Of a stretch of 64,000 nucleotides of DNA, positions 54,876 to 63,546 are shown piece after piece. The position numbers and the translations under genes were made by a program. Under the pieces are notes generated by a model, which saw only the letters and a program-made list of their open reading frames with translations, had not been told where the DNA came from and ran no database searches. Source of the DNA: DYJK01 sp040755055 (GTDB lineage Bacteria > Bacteroidota > Ignavibacteria > Ignavibacteriales > Melioribacteraceae); the NCBI GenBank assembly GCA_040755055.1, contig JBFMBS010000016.1, forward strand, positions 1 through 64,000, read 5' to 3'. Within the stretch, counting starts at the first letter, position 1. Each line of letters opens with the position of its first letter.

Positions 54876-56555
54876 TTATTTAGTAAAATCTAAAATAAGA
54901 TCCCCTACCGGCCAACGTGCGCGCAGATTTAATGTATCCGGATGGAAAATAAATTTCTCAGATTTTTTATAAGGTGCAATTTTGCCAACGTCATATTCGC
55001 TGTCCCGGTTTTGATCGATAAATCCCCACAATAAATATTTACCGGGAACGATCTTTGAAAAATTAAATTTCGAATTAGGTGCCGGTTTCACCTTGTACTC
55101 CCTTTCATCCCGTGAAGCACTGCTTAGAACAATCATAGTTCCAACAGAATCAGTCTCAGCTAAAACTGTCCCCGTCACACCTGAAAAATCCAGTTCGCTT
55201 GCAGTGGCAAATTCAGTTTGGTAAACCGAATCGGCAAAATTTCCAGCTGCATCCTGAACGGCGCCTAAATTTATTTTGAGTTGATACTCTGTCTTCTGCT
55301 TTAGTTTGGAGTTAACAATAATGTTAAACGAAGCATCATCAATCAGATTGATCGAGCACCCGTAATTAAATCCTTTTGCATCAGTAATAGAAATCGCAGT
55401 ATCAATTTTTGTTACGTCGAACCCGTCATCAAACTCCACATTAATCAAAGGGTTATCATAATCAACCTTACCTTCCGGCAAAGTTCCTTCAACTTTTAGC
55501 ACCTTGGGAATTAACGTATCTGGCTGTGTCTTAACCGAAAATTGGCTGGCATCATATTCTTTAACTACGCCATTCATATCGATAAAATTCTTGCACACCA
55601 AGTAATTATTATTGTCTTCCACAAGTGAATCGGAAATACTTAGCAAGAACTGTTTGGCATTTACGCTGCCCTTAAAGAAATATTTAATTTCTTTTCTTGC
55701 GTTTGCCGTCGAATCAAAAATATAAAAATTATCTGCGCTTAGTTTTGAACTATCGATTGGTTCGTTAAATTCAATCTGCAAATGATTACGATCCTTCATC
55801 AAAACATTACTGAGTGTAGGCGGAATTGTATCTTCAATGCTCAGAAAGAAATCAACGTCGGTGAATTCTTTTTTATCATCGGAAATGATCACATCTTTAA
55901 ATTGCACTCCAAACTGGTCATCATTTTTCTGGTATTTCAAGTCGCGGAAATTATCCCTTATCGCAAATAATTTATAATCACCATTGCCAAGACCGAGCAG
56001 TGTAAACTTTCCATTCTTACCAACCTGGGAGACATACTCAGGTTTAGTTAGAGCCGGATCGGGTTCGTTTTCATTTTGCCGGTATGCAAAAACAGATGTT
56101 CCGCTCGGATCTTTATCAAAAATTTTACCCGAAATTTTTCCTATATCAATTTGATTGCCAGTCGAGAACGCAAATGAAAACGGTTCCGCCATTTTATTGC
56201 GGTTGTTAAGATCAATTACATCTGTTCCTATAACAATGGTATATGTTGTATTCGATCTCAAAGTATCTTTGAAATAAACCGAGAGAGTCTTGCCGCCCCA
56301 ATCATAATCCAACCCTTTTGCAATTGGCGGCGAGATAAAAATTGCATCTTGTACCGATCTTCTATCAACATATTCGCTGAAGGTAATTTCAAAATAGTCG
56401 TCGGTGTAATTTGTTGTACCGTTTGCCGGTATCGATTCGATAATTCTCGGAGGAACTTTATCTAGTTCACCTCCTCCAGGCGGCAGCTGATTTGCGCATG
56501 AAGAGAGAATAAATAGCAACAGCAGATAAAATATTATTTTTGATTTAGGCGCCAT
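54876..56555 (-). CDS. Ig-like (BIG_5) domain lipoprotein
   Basis: A 559-residue lipoprotein. The signal MAPKSKIIFYLLLLFILSS ends at Cys20 with a lipobox, followed by ANQLPPGGGELDKVPPRIIESIPANGTTN, which is characteristic of a Bacteroidota Ig-like lipoprotein family with an N-terminal BIG_5 domain. A second Ig-like unit starts near EDTIPPTLSNVLMKDRNHLQIEFNEPID, and a third with a cadherin-like feel follows at 350-450. It overlaps mltG by 22 bases. Function unknown, likely envelope. Confidence 0.82.
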   Translation of the reverse strand: MAPKSKIIFYLLLLFILSSCANQLPPGGGELDKVPPRIIESIPANGTTNYTDDYFEITFSEYVDRRSVQDAIFISPPIAKGLDYDWGGKTLSVYFKDTLRSNTTYTIVIGTDVIDLNNRNKMAEPFSFAFSTGNQIDIGKISGKIFDKDPSGTSVFAYRQNENEPDPALTKPEYVSQVGKNGKFTLLGLGNGDYKLFAIRDNFRDLKYQKNDDQFGVQFKDVIISDDKKEFTDVDFFLSIEDTIPPTLSNVLMKDRNHLQIEFNEPIDSSKLSADNFYIFDSTANARKEIKYFFKGSVNAKQFLLSISDSLVEDNNNYLVCKNFIDMNGVVKEYDASQFSVKTQPDTLIPKVLKVEGTLPEGKVDYDNPLINVEFDDGFDVTKIDTAISITDAKGFNYGCSINLIDDASFNIIVNSKLKQKTEYQLKINLGAVQDAAGNFADSVYQTEFATASELDFSGVTGTVLAETDSVGTMIVLSSASRDEREYKVKPAPNSKFNFSKIVPGKYLLWGFIDQNRDSEYDVGKIAPYKKSEKFIFHPDTLNLRARWPVGDLILDFTK

Positions 56556-57580
56556 TCGCGGTACTTAGCTACATTTTGAGCGTGATCAATATAATTTGTT
56601 GAATAGTAATGCCCTCCTTCACCGTTTGCAACAAAGTAAAGATATTTATGTTTTCCCGGATAGAGCGCAGCCAATATTGCATCCCTACCCGGATTATTAA
56701 TCGGTGCCGGGGGTAATCCGGGATATTTATAAGTATTAAATCTCGAATCGATTTCCAAATCCTTATAATAAATTTTGTTCTTTCTTCTATCGCGAATAAG
56801 GTATTGTATGGTCGGATCCGCTTGAAGTGCCATTCCTTTCTTTAATCTGTTATGATAAACACCGGAAATAGTTTTGAACTCCGAAAAAAGATTTGATTCA
56901 CCTTCTATGATTGATGCTAAAGTCAATATTTGATGTTTCGACATTTTCAATTCACGCATACGCTGCTTAATCTTATCATCTTCAAAAAAATTGTTCATTT
57001 CACTACAAAGTTTTTTCAGAACTTCTTCTGCACTGCTGTTGGAATAAAAATAATATGTTTCGGGCAAAAGATATCCTTCCAAATTATCGGCATCAATTTT
57101 CAATGCATTAAGAAATGATCTGCTTTTACTCAGCTCAATAATTTTTGACGAATCGATGCCAAGCTCCTTTTTCAGAAGTTGTGCAAGATCCTTTTGCCAA
57201 ATTCCTTCCGCTATCGTGATTAACCTTTCTGAAACCGGCGAACCATCAATAAACAATTCAACAAGTTCTAAATAATTCAAACCATTGGGAATATTGTATC
57301 TTCCGGCTTTTAATTTACGTTCCGCACCATACATAAAAGCGGCTATCTTCATATTTGTTTTATTCGGAATTACACCGTGGTTATACAAGGTATCAACAAT
57401 ATGCGTAAGAGTTTCACCTTTTTTCACCTCGATCTGTACCGGCTCATTGGAATCATAGTAATTAGGTGAAAAAAAAGTAAATACTAAAAGTGCCAGCACA
57501 AAAAAGAAGAAAGCCGTGATTACCTGGATATCACGCCTCGAAAAGATGTTTTTGATAGAGATTTTAACCGGCTGATTCAA
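56534..57580 (-). CDS. mltG: Endolytic murein transglycosylase MltG
   Basis: Cleaves nascent glycan strands and sets their length. A 348-residue protein with one N-terminal membrane helix (residues 18-40), a LysM-like region (VQIEVKKGETLTHIVDTLYNHGVI) and the YceG catalytic domain with the essential Glu in LASIIEGESN and GVYHNRLKKGMALQADPTIQYL. PGLPPAPINNPGRDAI is also conserved. It begins with TTG 57580. Confidence 0.95.
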   Translation of the reverse strand: MNQPVKISIKNIFSRRDIQVITAFFFFVLALLVFTFFSPNYYDSNEPVQIEVKKGETLTHIVDTLYNHGVIPNKTNMKIAAFMYGAERKLKAGRYNIPNGLNYLELVELFIDGSPVSERLITIAEGIWQKDLAQLLKKELGIDSSKIIELSKSRSFLNALKIDADNLEGYLLPETYYFYSNSSAEEVLKKLCSEMNNFFEDDKIKQRMRELKMSKHQILTLASIIEGESNLFSEFKTISGVYHNRLKKGMALQADPTIQYLIRDRRKNKIYYKDLEIDSRFNTYKYPGLPPAPINNPGRDAILAALYPGKHKYLYFVANGEGGHYYSTNYIDHAQNVAKYREWRLNQK

Positions 57581-57656
57581 TAACTACACTCAATTTTGTA
57601 CTGTAATATATTGAAAATCTATCAATCAACTAAAACGATTTGGGAGTAAATAAAAA

Positions 57657-58694
57657 TCACAGCCCGGGTTTGATGAATGAATTTTCATTTAGACTTGGAT
57701 AGGCGTTTGCGGAAAGATCGAACCTGAAACCGTTTTCGAATAATCGATATCCCCTATATGCAATCATTGCAGCGTTATCACCGCAGAATTCATTTGAAGG
57801 GATTACCAATTTCTTACCATATCTTTTTGAAATATGATTTAATTCATTTCTTAAATGTTTGTTTGCAGCAACTCCCCCAACAACCGAAATGGATTTGACA
57901 TTGAATTTATTCAAAGCTTTTTCAACATTAAGTGTTAGAGATTTAACTGCCGTTCTTTGAAACGACGCCGATATTCTCGGCAAGTCTTCGCCGGGAATTT
58001 TATCGGCACTATTATATTCTTTTTGGATGAATCTCAAAACCGAAGTTTTCAAACCGCTGAACGAAAAATCAAATTCATTTTTACATTGCGCCACCGGAAA
58101 ATCGATCATATCGTTATTATCATAACATTGTGCGGTGTTTTCAATTAATGGACCGCCGGGATATCCTAAACCCAAAAGTTTAGAAACCTTATCGAAAGCT
58201 TCGCCGGCAGCATCATCAATAGTACTACCGAGTTTTATAATTTCGGTATCACTCTTTACGACGAGCAATAATGTGTGTCCGCCTGAAACAACCAAACATA
58301 AATACGGGAATTCCGGCTTCTCTTCCATCAAGAATCCTGAAAAGATATGTCCTTCGATATGATTAACCGGTATGAATGGTTTTCCTAAAGAAAAAGAGAG
58401 ACCTTTCGCAAAAGTCAATCCAACTAATAAAGCTCCTACCAAACCGGGACCGGCAGTTGCACAAATTAGATCGATATTTTGAAGCTGAAGATTTGATTTG
58501 CGCAAAGCATCTCTTAACAATGGCACAACAATTTGAAGATGTGCACGGCTGGAAAGTTCAGGTACAACTCCTCCATATTGGGTATGAAAATCCTGGGACG
58601 AAATTAGATTGGAAGTAAGAATTCCATTTGAAATAATCGAAACCGAAGTTTCATCACACGATGTTTCTATTCCGAGTACGCTTAATGTTTCCAT
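57657..58694 (-). CDS. tsaD: tRNA N6-threonylcarbamoyladenosine transferase subunit TsaD
   Basis: Transfers threonylcarbamoyl to A37 of ANN-decoding tRNAs, with TsaB and TsaE. A 345-residue protein of the ASKHA fold with VLGIETSCDETSVSI at the N-terminus, the metal motif VNHIEGHIFSGF (HxxxH), VSGGHTLLLVV and VGGVAANKHLRNEL. Its ATG lies within a copy of a short motif, aagATGGAAACATT, that also occurs twice just upstream, next to a RAYT gene. Confidence 0.97.
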   Translation of the reverse strand: METLSVLGIETSCDETSVSIISNGILTSNLISSQDFHTQYGGVVPELSSRAHLQIVVPLLRDALRKSNLQLQNIDLICATAGPGLVGALLVGLTFAKGLSFSLGKPFIPVNHIEGHIFSGFLMEEKPEFPYLCLVVSGGHTLLLVVKSDTEIIKLGSTIDDAAGEAFDKVSKLLGLGYPGGPLIENTAQCYDNNDMIDFPVAQCKNEFDFSFSGLKTSVLRFIQKEYNSADKIPGEDLPRISASFQRTAVKSLTLNVEKALNKFNVKSISVVGGVAANKHLRNELNHISKRYGKKLVIPSNEFCGDNAAMIAYRGYRLFENGFRFDLSANAYPSLNENSFIKPGL

Positions 58695-58804
58695 CTTTCC
58701 TATTGCAAACTTTTTATATAATATTTAATTCACTTGTAAATTTAAACAATAATTGAAGGATCGGAAAAAGATGGAAACATTAAAACTGAAAAGATGGAAA
58801 CATT
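58684..58804. repeat. REP-like elements around the tsaD start
   Basis: Three copies of the 15-mer aaagatggaaacatt lie between tsaD and the RAYT gene: inverted at 58684-58698 (covering the tsaD start codon) and direct at 58767-58781 and 58790-58804. The last sits in a small hairpin, aactgaa (58784-58790) against ttcagtt (58803-58809). They fit the idea of REP sites recognised by the neighbouring transposase. Confidence 0.65.
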
Positions 58805-58813
58805 CAGTTAGCA

Positions 58814-59419
58814 TTATTCCTCAATCTCATACAGTTTTTTCACAACCTCACTTAATGTAATCACATGTTTGTTGATAAAATTTTGTATGCCTCCGAACCA
58901 ATCCAGAACTTCTTCTCTTTTCAAGGTTGTTGAGTCCCGGCTAACAATTATTCTATATGAACTAAAAGGATAATTTTGATAATCACTGTCTATCATATGA
59001 TGAGAAGGATTCGTATGGATATAGTAAACCAGATTTTTAAGAGATTCTTCTCCATAAACAATTCTTCTCTTAAAGTTTTTTTGAAACAGATTACCTTTTC
59101 TAGCCTTCTGTTTGTTCAAAGCCATCGAATAAGAAATAAAGAGTCTCTGGAATTGTTTGCTAACGGTTAAAGGATCATCTATGATAGGCATAATCAAAAA
59201 GTGAAAATGATTGGGTAGCAAACAGAAAGCATATGTATTAACAACATCATTCAAAAAATATTTATACCTTTTTAGAAAATACCTATAGTTCTCATCGGAA
59301 TAAAAAAGCAAATTATTTGTTACAGACTTATTATAAATATGATAAAACTGGTTAAGTATAAATGGCGGATGATAATTCTCTTTGATTTCTTCGGTTGTCA
59401 TTTGCTTAAATGCTTCCAT
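58814..59419 (-). CDS. REP-associated tyrosine transposase (Y1/HUH family, RAYT)
   Basis: A 201-residue single-strand nicking enzyme of the IS200-related TnpA_REP type. The HUH motif is in LLPNHFHFLIMP (His71, His73), the N-terminal YHIYNKSVTNNLLF is typical of this group, and the catalytic Tyr is likely Tyr132 or Tyr133 in VYYIHTNPSHH. The gene is complete. Its ATG 59419 lies inside an 18-bp perfect palindrome (59408-59443), and related motifs flank it on the other side, so it could bind and regulate its own start. It may be domesticated rather than mobile. Confidence 0.85.
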   Translation of the reverse strand: MEAFKQMTTEEIKENYHPPFILNQFYHIYNKSVTNNLLFYSDENYRYFLKRYKYFLNDVVNTYAFCLLPNHFHFLIMPIIDDPLTVSKQFQRLFISYSMALNKQKARKGNLFQKNFKRRIVYGEESLKNLVYYIHTNPSHHMIDSDYQNYPFSSYRIIVSRDSTTLKREEVLDWFGGIQNFINKHVITLSEVVKKLYEIEE

Positions 59420-59443
59420 CTTTTTAAAAAGATGGAAGCATTT
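59408..59443. repeat. Perfect 36-bp palindrome over the RAYT start
   Basis: aaatgcttccatcttttt (59408-59425) is the exact reverse complement of aaaaagatggaagcattt (59426-59443). The RAYT ATG is inside it. It contains the REP-like core gatggaagcatt, one base different from the copies near tsaD, and could form a hairpin in mRNA or bind the transposase. Confidence 0.8.
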
Positions 59444-59446
59444 TTG

Positions 59447-60346
59447 TCAGTTAAACGAAAAGATACTTTTAGTTATATGCCATGCCATATTAGGATTTTC
59501 TTGAAGCCGCCGAATAGAGTATTTATACCAGTGCTCTCCAAAAGGAACATAGATCCTTATTTTATATCCATCGGAATTAATTCTGTCTCTTAATCTTTCT
59601 TTAACACCGTAGAGCATCTGAAATTCGAATTTATCCTTAGACAAATTTTTATTCTTAATCATCTCATAAGATTTATTTACTAAATAATCATCGTGCGTTG
59701 CAATGCCAACATAGTTGCCATGATCCAGCATATGGTCTAAAATTTCAATGAAGTTATCCCTTACTTCTTGGCGATTTTTGAAAGCAATTTCCTCCGGCTC
59801 TACATAGATGCCCTTACATAAACGATAATTTGTTCCGTTCATCTGGGGTGAAGATACATCTGCCAGTGTTCTGCGCAAATAAGACTGAACAACTACACCT
59901 ACATTATTGTACTTCGACTTCAATTTTTGGTAAAGTTCGATTATATCATCTGTCGTAGATGAATCTTCCATATCGATCCTTACAAAGTTATTGTAACCTT
60001 TCGCTTTCTCAAGAATCTCGGAAACCTGGTTAAAGCAAAATTCTTTATCTATAACCAATCCTAGTTGTGTGGGTTTTAATGATAAGTTGGCGTTCAGGTT
60101 ATTTTTTTTGATGGCATCAAGAACTTCAAAGCATTCGATCTTAGCTTTTTCGGATTCTTTCTTATTAGCAACAGCTTCTCCCAATACATCGATAGTCGCA
60201 ACTATTCCTTTTCCATTCAATTCTTTTACAACTCTCACAGCATCTTCTAATTTTTCACCGGCTATATAACGTTTGGCAAAAATATGAACTACAGATTTTG
60301 GTAGTAATTTTACGAATGAAACAATAAGAGTGTTGATTGGATTCAC
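59447..60346 (-). CDS. Proline dehydrogenase
   Basis: Oxidises proline to pyrroline-5-carboxylate with FAD and feeds electrons to the quinone pool. A 299-residue monofunctional enzyme (ProDH TIM barrel) with AKRYIAGEKLEDAVRVVKELN, IDMEDSS, VVVQSYLRRT, and the C-terminal VGIATHDDYLV and YGVKERLRDR. I start it at GTG 60346 because AAAAGGTG lies just ahead; TTG 60406 is possible. No P5C dehydrogenase is in the window. Confidence 0.92.
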   Translation of the reverse strand: MNPINTLIVSFVKLLPKSVVHIFAKRYIAGEKLEDAVRVVKELNGKGIVATIDVLGEAVANKKESEKAKIECFEVLDAIKKNNLNANLSLKPTQLGLVIDKEFCFNQVSEILEKAKGYNNFVRIDMEDSSTTDDIIELYQKLKSKYNNVGVVVQSYLRRTLADVSSPQMNGTNYRLCKGIYVEPEEIAFKNRQEVRDNFIEILDHMLDHGNYVGIATHDDYLVNKSYEMIKNKNLSKDKFEFQMLYGVKERLRDRINSDGYKIRIYVPFGEHWYKYSIRRLQENPNMAWHITKSIFSFN

Positions 60347-60435
60347 AAGTGCACCTTTTCTGAAATTTGCGAATGTAAAATTAGATGAACATAGAAAAGA
60401 AGTCAAGGTAAGATACTGCTGTCCGAAATGCTGTT

Positions 60436-61044
60436 TTAATCCTGAGAGAGTGCTTTAATTATCTTGATAACGAATAACACTTTTTTTCCAAGACTCTTTT
60501 TGTTTGAATTATTCTCAACGATGAAATCAGATAAAAGCTTTTTTCTTGTTTCGCTAATCTGGAACGACATTCTTTTCCTAACTTCTTCCACGTTTGTTCT
60601 ATCGCGCTTAACTACTCTACCGATTCTAATTTTTTCATCAGCCGAAACAAGAATTATGTAATCAAAGAAGCCTTGAAATTTTGCTTCAAATATCAAAGCC
60701 GATTCAACAAAAACAACATTTGCGTTCTTTGCGTATTGTTTTATCAGTTCTTTTATTTTTTTAATTGTCGGCGGGTGGACAATTGAATTAATTTTATTTA
60801 TCTGTGTCTTACTCGAAAAAATTTTCTTCGCTAAGTAACCGGTATTCAATTTTGTGCCGGAATAAGCTTCTTCCCCAAATTCTTTTTTCAATTTAATTTT
60901 TACGGAATTGTTTCCAATCATTATTTCTTTCGCAAGCAGATCAGAACGGATTACTTTGAATCCGTTTTGCTCTACAAAATCAGTAACAATCGATTTCCCT
61001 GAACCGATTCCGCCGGTAATTCCAACTTTTAATATTTTCTTCAT
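60436..61044 (-). CDS. coaE: Dephospho-CoA kinase
   Basis: Last step of coenzyme A synthesis: phosphorylates the 3' hydroxyl of dephospho-CoA. A 202-residue P-loop kinase with GITGGIGSGKSIV, KVIRSDLLAKEIM for the substrate Asp, VHPPTIKKI and the lid region KRDRTNVEEVRKRM. Length is normal. It is preceded by a hairpin terminator that ends rny, so it may have its own promoter inside that short gap. Confidence 0.95.
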   Translation of the reverse strand: MKKILKVGITGGIGSGKSIVTDFVEQNGFKVIRSDLLAKEIMIGNNSVKIKLKKEFGEEAYSGTKLNTGYLAKKIFSSKTQINKINSIVHPPTIKKIKELIKQYAKNANVVFVESALIFEAKFQGFFDYIILVSADEKIRIGRVVKRDRTNVEEVRKRMSFQISETRKKLLSDFIVENNSNKKSLGKKVLFVIKIIKALSQD

Positions 61045-61047
61045 ATA

Positions 61048-61068
61048 AAACCCGCCTATTGGCGGGTG
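61048..61068 (-). terminator. Rho-independent terminator after rny
   Basis: cccgcc (61051-61056) and ggcggg (61061-61066) form a hairpin with a 4-nt loop. On the minus strand it is followed by TTTTATAT just before the coaE start, eight bases after the rny stop. Confidence 0.8.
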
Positions 61069-61073
61069 GAAAT

Positions 61074-62642
61074 TTATTTAGCGTAAGAAATTTTTCTTAC
61101 TTCTCTTATAACCATCACTTTAATTTGACCGGGGTATTCCATCTCTTCCTGGATTTTTTGAGCTATCTCGTAAGAGAGGCGATCCGCAACAACATCATCA
61201 ATCTTATCCGGTTCAACTACTACTCTAACTTCTCTGCCAGCTTGAATAGCATAAGTTTTTGCCACACCTTCAAACGATTTTGCCAACGCTTCCAGATTCT
61301 CAAGACGCTTAACATAACTTTCAAGCGGTTCTCTTCTTGCACCGGGTCTTGCACCGCTTATGGCATCGGCAGCTTGCACTAATGCCGCTATTGGATGTTC
61401 CATTTCAATATCTTCGTGGTGACTTCCTACAGCATTAACAACAATCGGGTGCTCATTATATTTTTTGGTTAGTTCGTAGCCGAGTAAAGCATGCGGTCCT
61501 TCAACATCACGATCGATTGTTTTACCGACGTCGTGTAATAATCCGGCGCGTTTAGCCAAATTGGTATCAAAACCAAGTTCAGCCGCCATAATTCCGGTGA
61601 GGTATGCAACTTCGATACTATGCTGCAGTAAATTTTGTCCGTAACTTGAACGATATTTCATCTTGCCGATATATTTTACTAATTCGGGATGAACACCGTG
61701 CAAGCCAAGTTGAATTAACGTATTCTCACCCTCTTTTTGAATTTCTTCATCGAGTTCTTGCTGAACTTTTTCAACTATCTCTTCAATTCTTGCCGGGTGA
61801 ATTCTACCGTCTGCAATTAATCTTTCGAGTGATATTCGTGCTACTTCTCTTCTAAATTGATCGAAAGCAGAAAGGATAACGGCTTCGGGTGTGTCATCAA
61901 CGATTACATCAACACCGGTAGCAGCTTCGAATGCACGGATATTTCTGCCCTCGCGACCAATTATTCTCCCTTTCATTTCATCATTTTGAATCTGAACAAC
62001 CGAGACAGTTGATTCCACCGAATGATCGACAGCAGTCCTTTGTATTGCCTGGATAACAATCCGCTGCGCCTCTTTCTTAGAATCTGCCTTTGCCTGATCT
62101 CTAATTTCTTTAATTGCTTGAGAAGCATCAGACTTAGCTTTGCTTATCATGTTTTCCATCAGCATTTTCTTTGCTTCATCGGATGTTAAACCGGCGGTCT
62201 TTTCCAGACGAATATTCTGCTCGGCAATCAGTTTATCGAGCTCCTGGGTTTTTCTTTCAAGATCATCCTTTTGTTGAAGAAGTGTTTTTTCTAAATCCTT
62301 GTTTACTTTTTCTTTTTGATTTACAACATCATATTTTTTCTCGAGACTATCTTCCCTGGATTCAAGCTGCTTTTCAAAATTCTGAAGTTTTTGTTTTTTA
62401 CTGTTTACTTCATTATCGAATTCTTGTTTCTTTTTCAGCCATTCATCCTTTACTTCAAGAAGTTTTTCCCGTTTTAAATGTTTAGCTTCTTTTTCAGCAT
62501 CTTCAACAATTTTCTGTGCTTTATCTTTAGCGTTAGCGATATTGTTTTTACCGATTTTGGAATTAATAAACCATCCCAAAATAAAAGCTATAACTGCTGT
62601 ACCCACAGCAATAATAATCACCATTAACAAATCCAACTGCAT
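61074..62642 (-). CDS. rny: Ribonuclease Y
   Basis: Endoribonuclease that starts mRNA decay. Of 522 residues, a membrane helix (residues 3-25) is followed by a long charged coiled coil (30-200), a KH domain with MKGRIIGREGRNIRAFEAATGVDVIVDDTPEAV, and an HD domain with QHSIEVAYLTG, GLLHDVGKTID and VGSHHEDIEMEHP. All metal-binding His/Asp are present. GGAGG precedes the ATG. A structured RNA lies upstream, between it and zapA. Confidence 0.98.
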   Translation of the reverse strand: MQLDLLMVIIIAVGTAVIAFILGWFINSKIGKNNIANAKDKAQKIVEDAEKEAKHLKREKLLEVKDEWLKKKQEFDNEVNSKKQKLQNFEKQLESREDSLEKKYDVVNQKEKVNKDLEKTLLQQKDDLERKTQELDKLIAEQNIRLEKTAGLTSDEAKKMLMENMISKAKSDASQAIKEIRDQAKADSKKEAQRIVIQAIQRTAVDHSVESTVSVVQIQNDEMKGRIIGREGRNIRAFEAATGVDVIVDDTPEAVILSAFDQFRREVARISLERLIADGRIHPARIEEIVEKVQQELDEEIQKEGENTLIQLGLHGVHPELVKYIGKMKYRSSYGQNLLQHSIEVAYLTGIMAAELGFDTNLAKRAGLLHDVGKTIDRDVEGPHALLGYELTKKYNEHPIVVNAVGSHHEDIEMEHPIAALVQAADAISGARPGARREPLESYVKRLENLEALAKSFEGVAKTYAIQAGREVRVVVEPDKIDDVVADRLSYEIAQKIQEEMEYPGQIKVMVIREVRKISYAK

Positions 62643-62699
62643 AATACCTCCATTAAACGAAAAATATATATATACCGCTTCTGCCGAATCTTATATAGG

Positions 62700-62872
62700 A
62701 AAAAGAACCCTTTCCCTATACAGTGCGGGAAACCGCCCGACGCTTTTTTCTTCCACTAGTCCCGGAACCGGGATCCCGATAAACCTATCAGCCGATAAGC
62801 AAGATCGGGATGAGGCCTGAAATACACGCCGTGAGCCGATAACCCTAAGGTTTTATAATGTTAGTTCTTTTT
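62700..62872 (-). ncRNA. ssrS: Candidate 6S RNA
   Basis: In the 258-bp gap between zapA and rny, a 173-nt segment is closed by a 9-bp perfect terminal stem: aaaaagaac (62700-62708) pairs with gttcttttt (62864-62872). Inside are a long hairpin with arms atcccgat and atcgggat (about 62772-62811), a tcccgg/ccggga palindrome, and a small hairpin gcggg-aaa-ccgc near 62725-62735. Length, terminal closure, high G+C against an AT-rich background and position downstream of zapA all fit 6S RNA, which binds RNA polymerase. Another structured RNA cannot be excluded. Confidence 0.55.
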
Positions 62873-62900
62873 TTATAAAACGATCCGGCAGTGCGGAAAA

Positions 62901-63200
62901 TTAGGATGGGGTTGACATAAATTTTGATTCAGTTAAAAGTAGCTTTATCTTCTTGATTTTGTCGGTGGCTTGTATGCTGAATTCTCTGAATTTATTTTTT
63001 TCCACAAAAAGGTCGTATGCTATATTAAGTGCGGCAATTATCGCTATTGTATCTTTTGGCTGATCGGGTAATTCATCTCTTGTATCTTCCATCATACGAT
63101 TTACATATTCAGCTAACTCAGCGGCTATTTCTTGATTTTCGACGAGTAAAGAATATTCTTTATCAAATATTTTTACTTTAAGCTTCTTTTTTTCTGTCAT
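62901..63200 (-). CDS. zapA: Cell division protein ZapA
   Basis: A 99-residue protein that bundles FtsZ filaments. The N-terminal KVKIFDKEYSLLVE and the following AAELAEYVNRMMEDTRDELP, then DTIAIIAALNIAYDLFVEK and a C-terminal coiled coil match ZapA. Position after pheT and before a candidate 6S RNA gene is a familiar arrangement. Confidence 0.92.
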   Translation of the reverse strand: MTEKKKLKVKIFDKEYSLLVENQEIAAELAEYVNRMMEDTRDELPDQPKDTIAIIAALNIAYDLFVEKNKFREFSIQATDKIKKIKLLLTESKFMSTPS

Positions 63201-63231
63201 TTTATGTCAATTCCATCTTCGAACATCACAA

Positions 63232-63546
63232 TTAAGAACGCAAATGATAGTCTATTTTAGCTACCAATTCGTTTATTTTACTTTTTAAAGCTTCTCGCTC
63301 CTCCAGTTTTAATGATTCAGTACCGAAAAGATTTTCTTCATTAAAAATATTTTTGGTTACCTTAGATTCAATTTCAGAAATTTTCTTTTTTAAGGTATCG
63401 TTTTCTTTTTCAAGTAAAGTGATTCTGTTATTTAGTGCCTGGTTGGCATCTAGCAATTCAGAACCTTTTTGAATAAAGTAATAAATTTGTTTCTCGAGAG
63501 CATTTAGCTCGTCAATAAACAAATCGTATTTAGATCCTTCTGCCAA
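63232..63546 (-). CDS. Coiled-coil protein between pheT and zapA
   Basis: A 104-residue protein that is nearly all heptad-type coiled coil (ITLLEKENDTLKKKISEIESKV) and ends KINELVAKIDYHLRS. Its TTG start at 63546 directly follows the pheT stop (TAATTG), with AGAGGTG inside the pheT end as ribosome site; no internal Met exists, so TTG must be used. ZapB-like by size and place, but no diagnostic motif supports the name. Confidence 0.7.
   Translation of the reverse strand: MAEGSKYDLFIDELNALEKQIYYFIQKGSELLDANQALNNRITLLEKENDTLKKKISEIESKVTKNIFNEENLFGTESLKLEEREALKSKINELVAKIDYHLRS

Noticed and set aside
58767..58804. CRISPR-like direct repeats gatggaaacatt
   Set aside because: Only two direct copies with an 8-bp spacer and no cas genes; better explained as REP sites.
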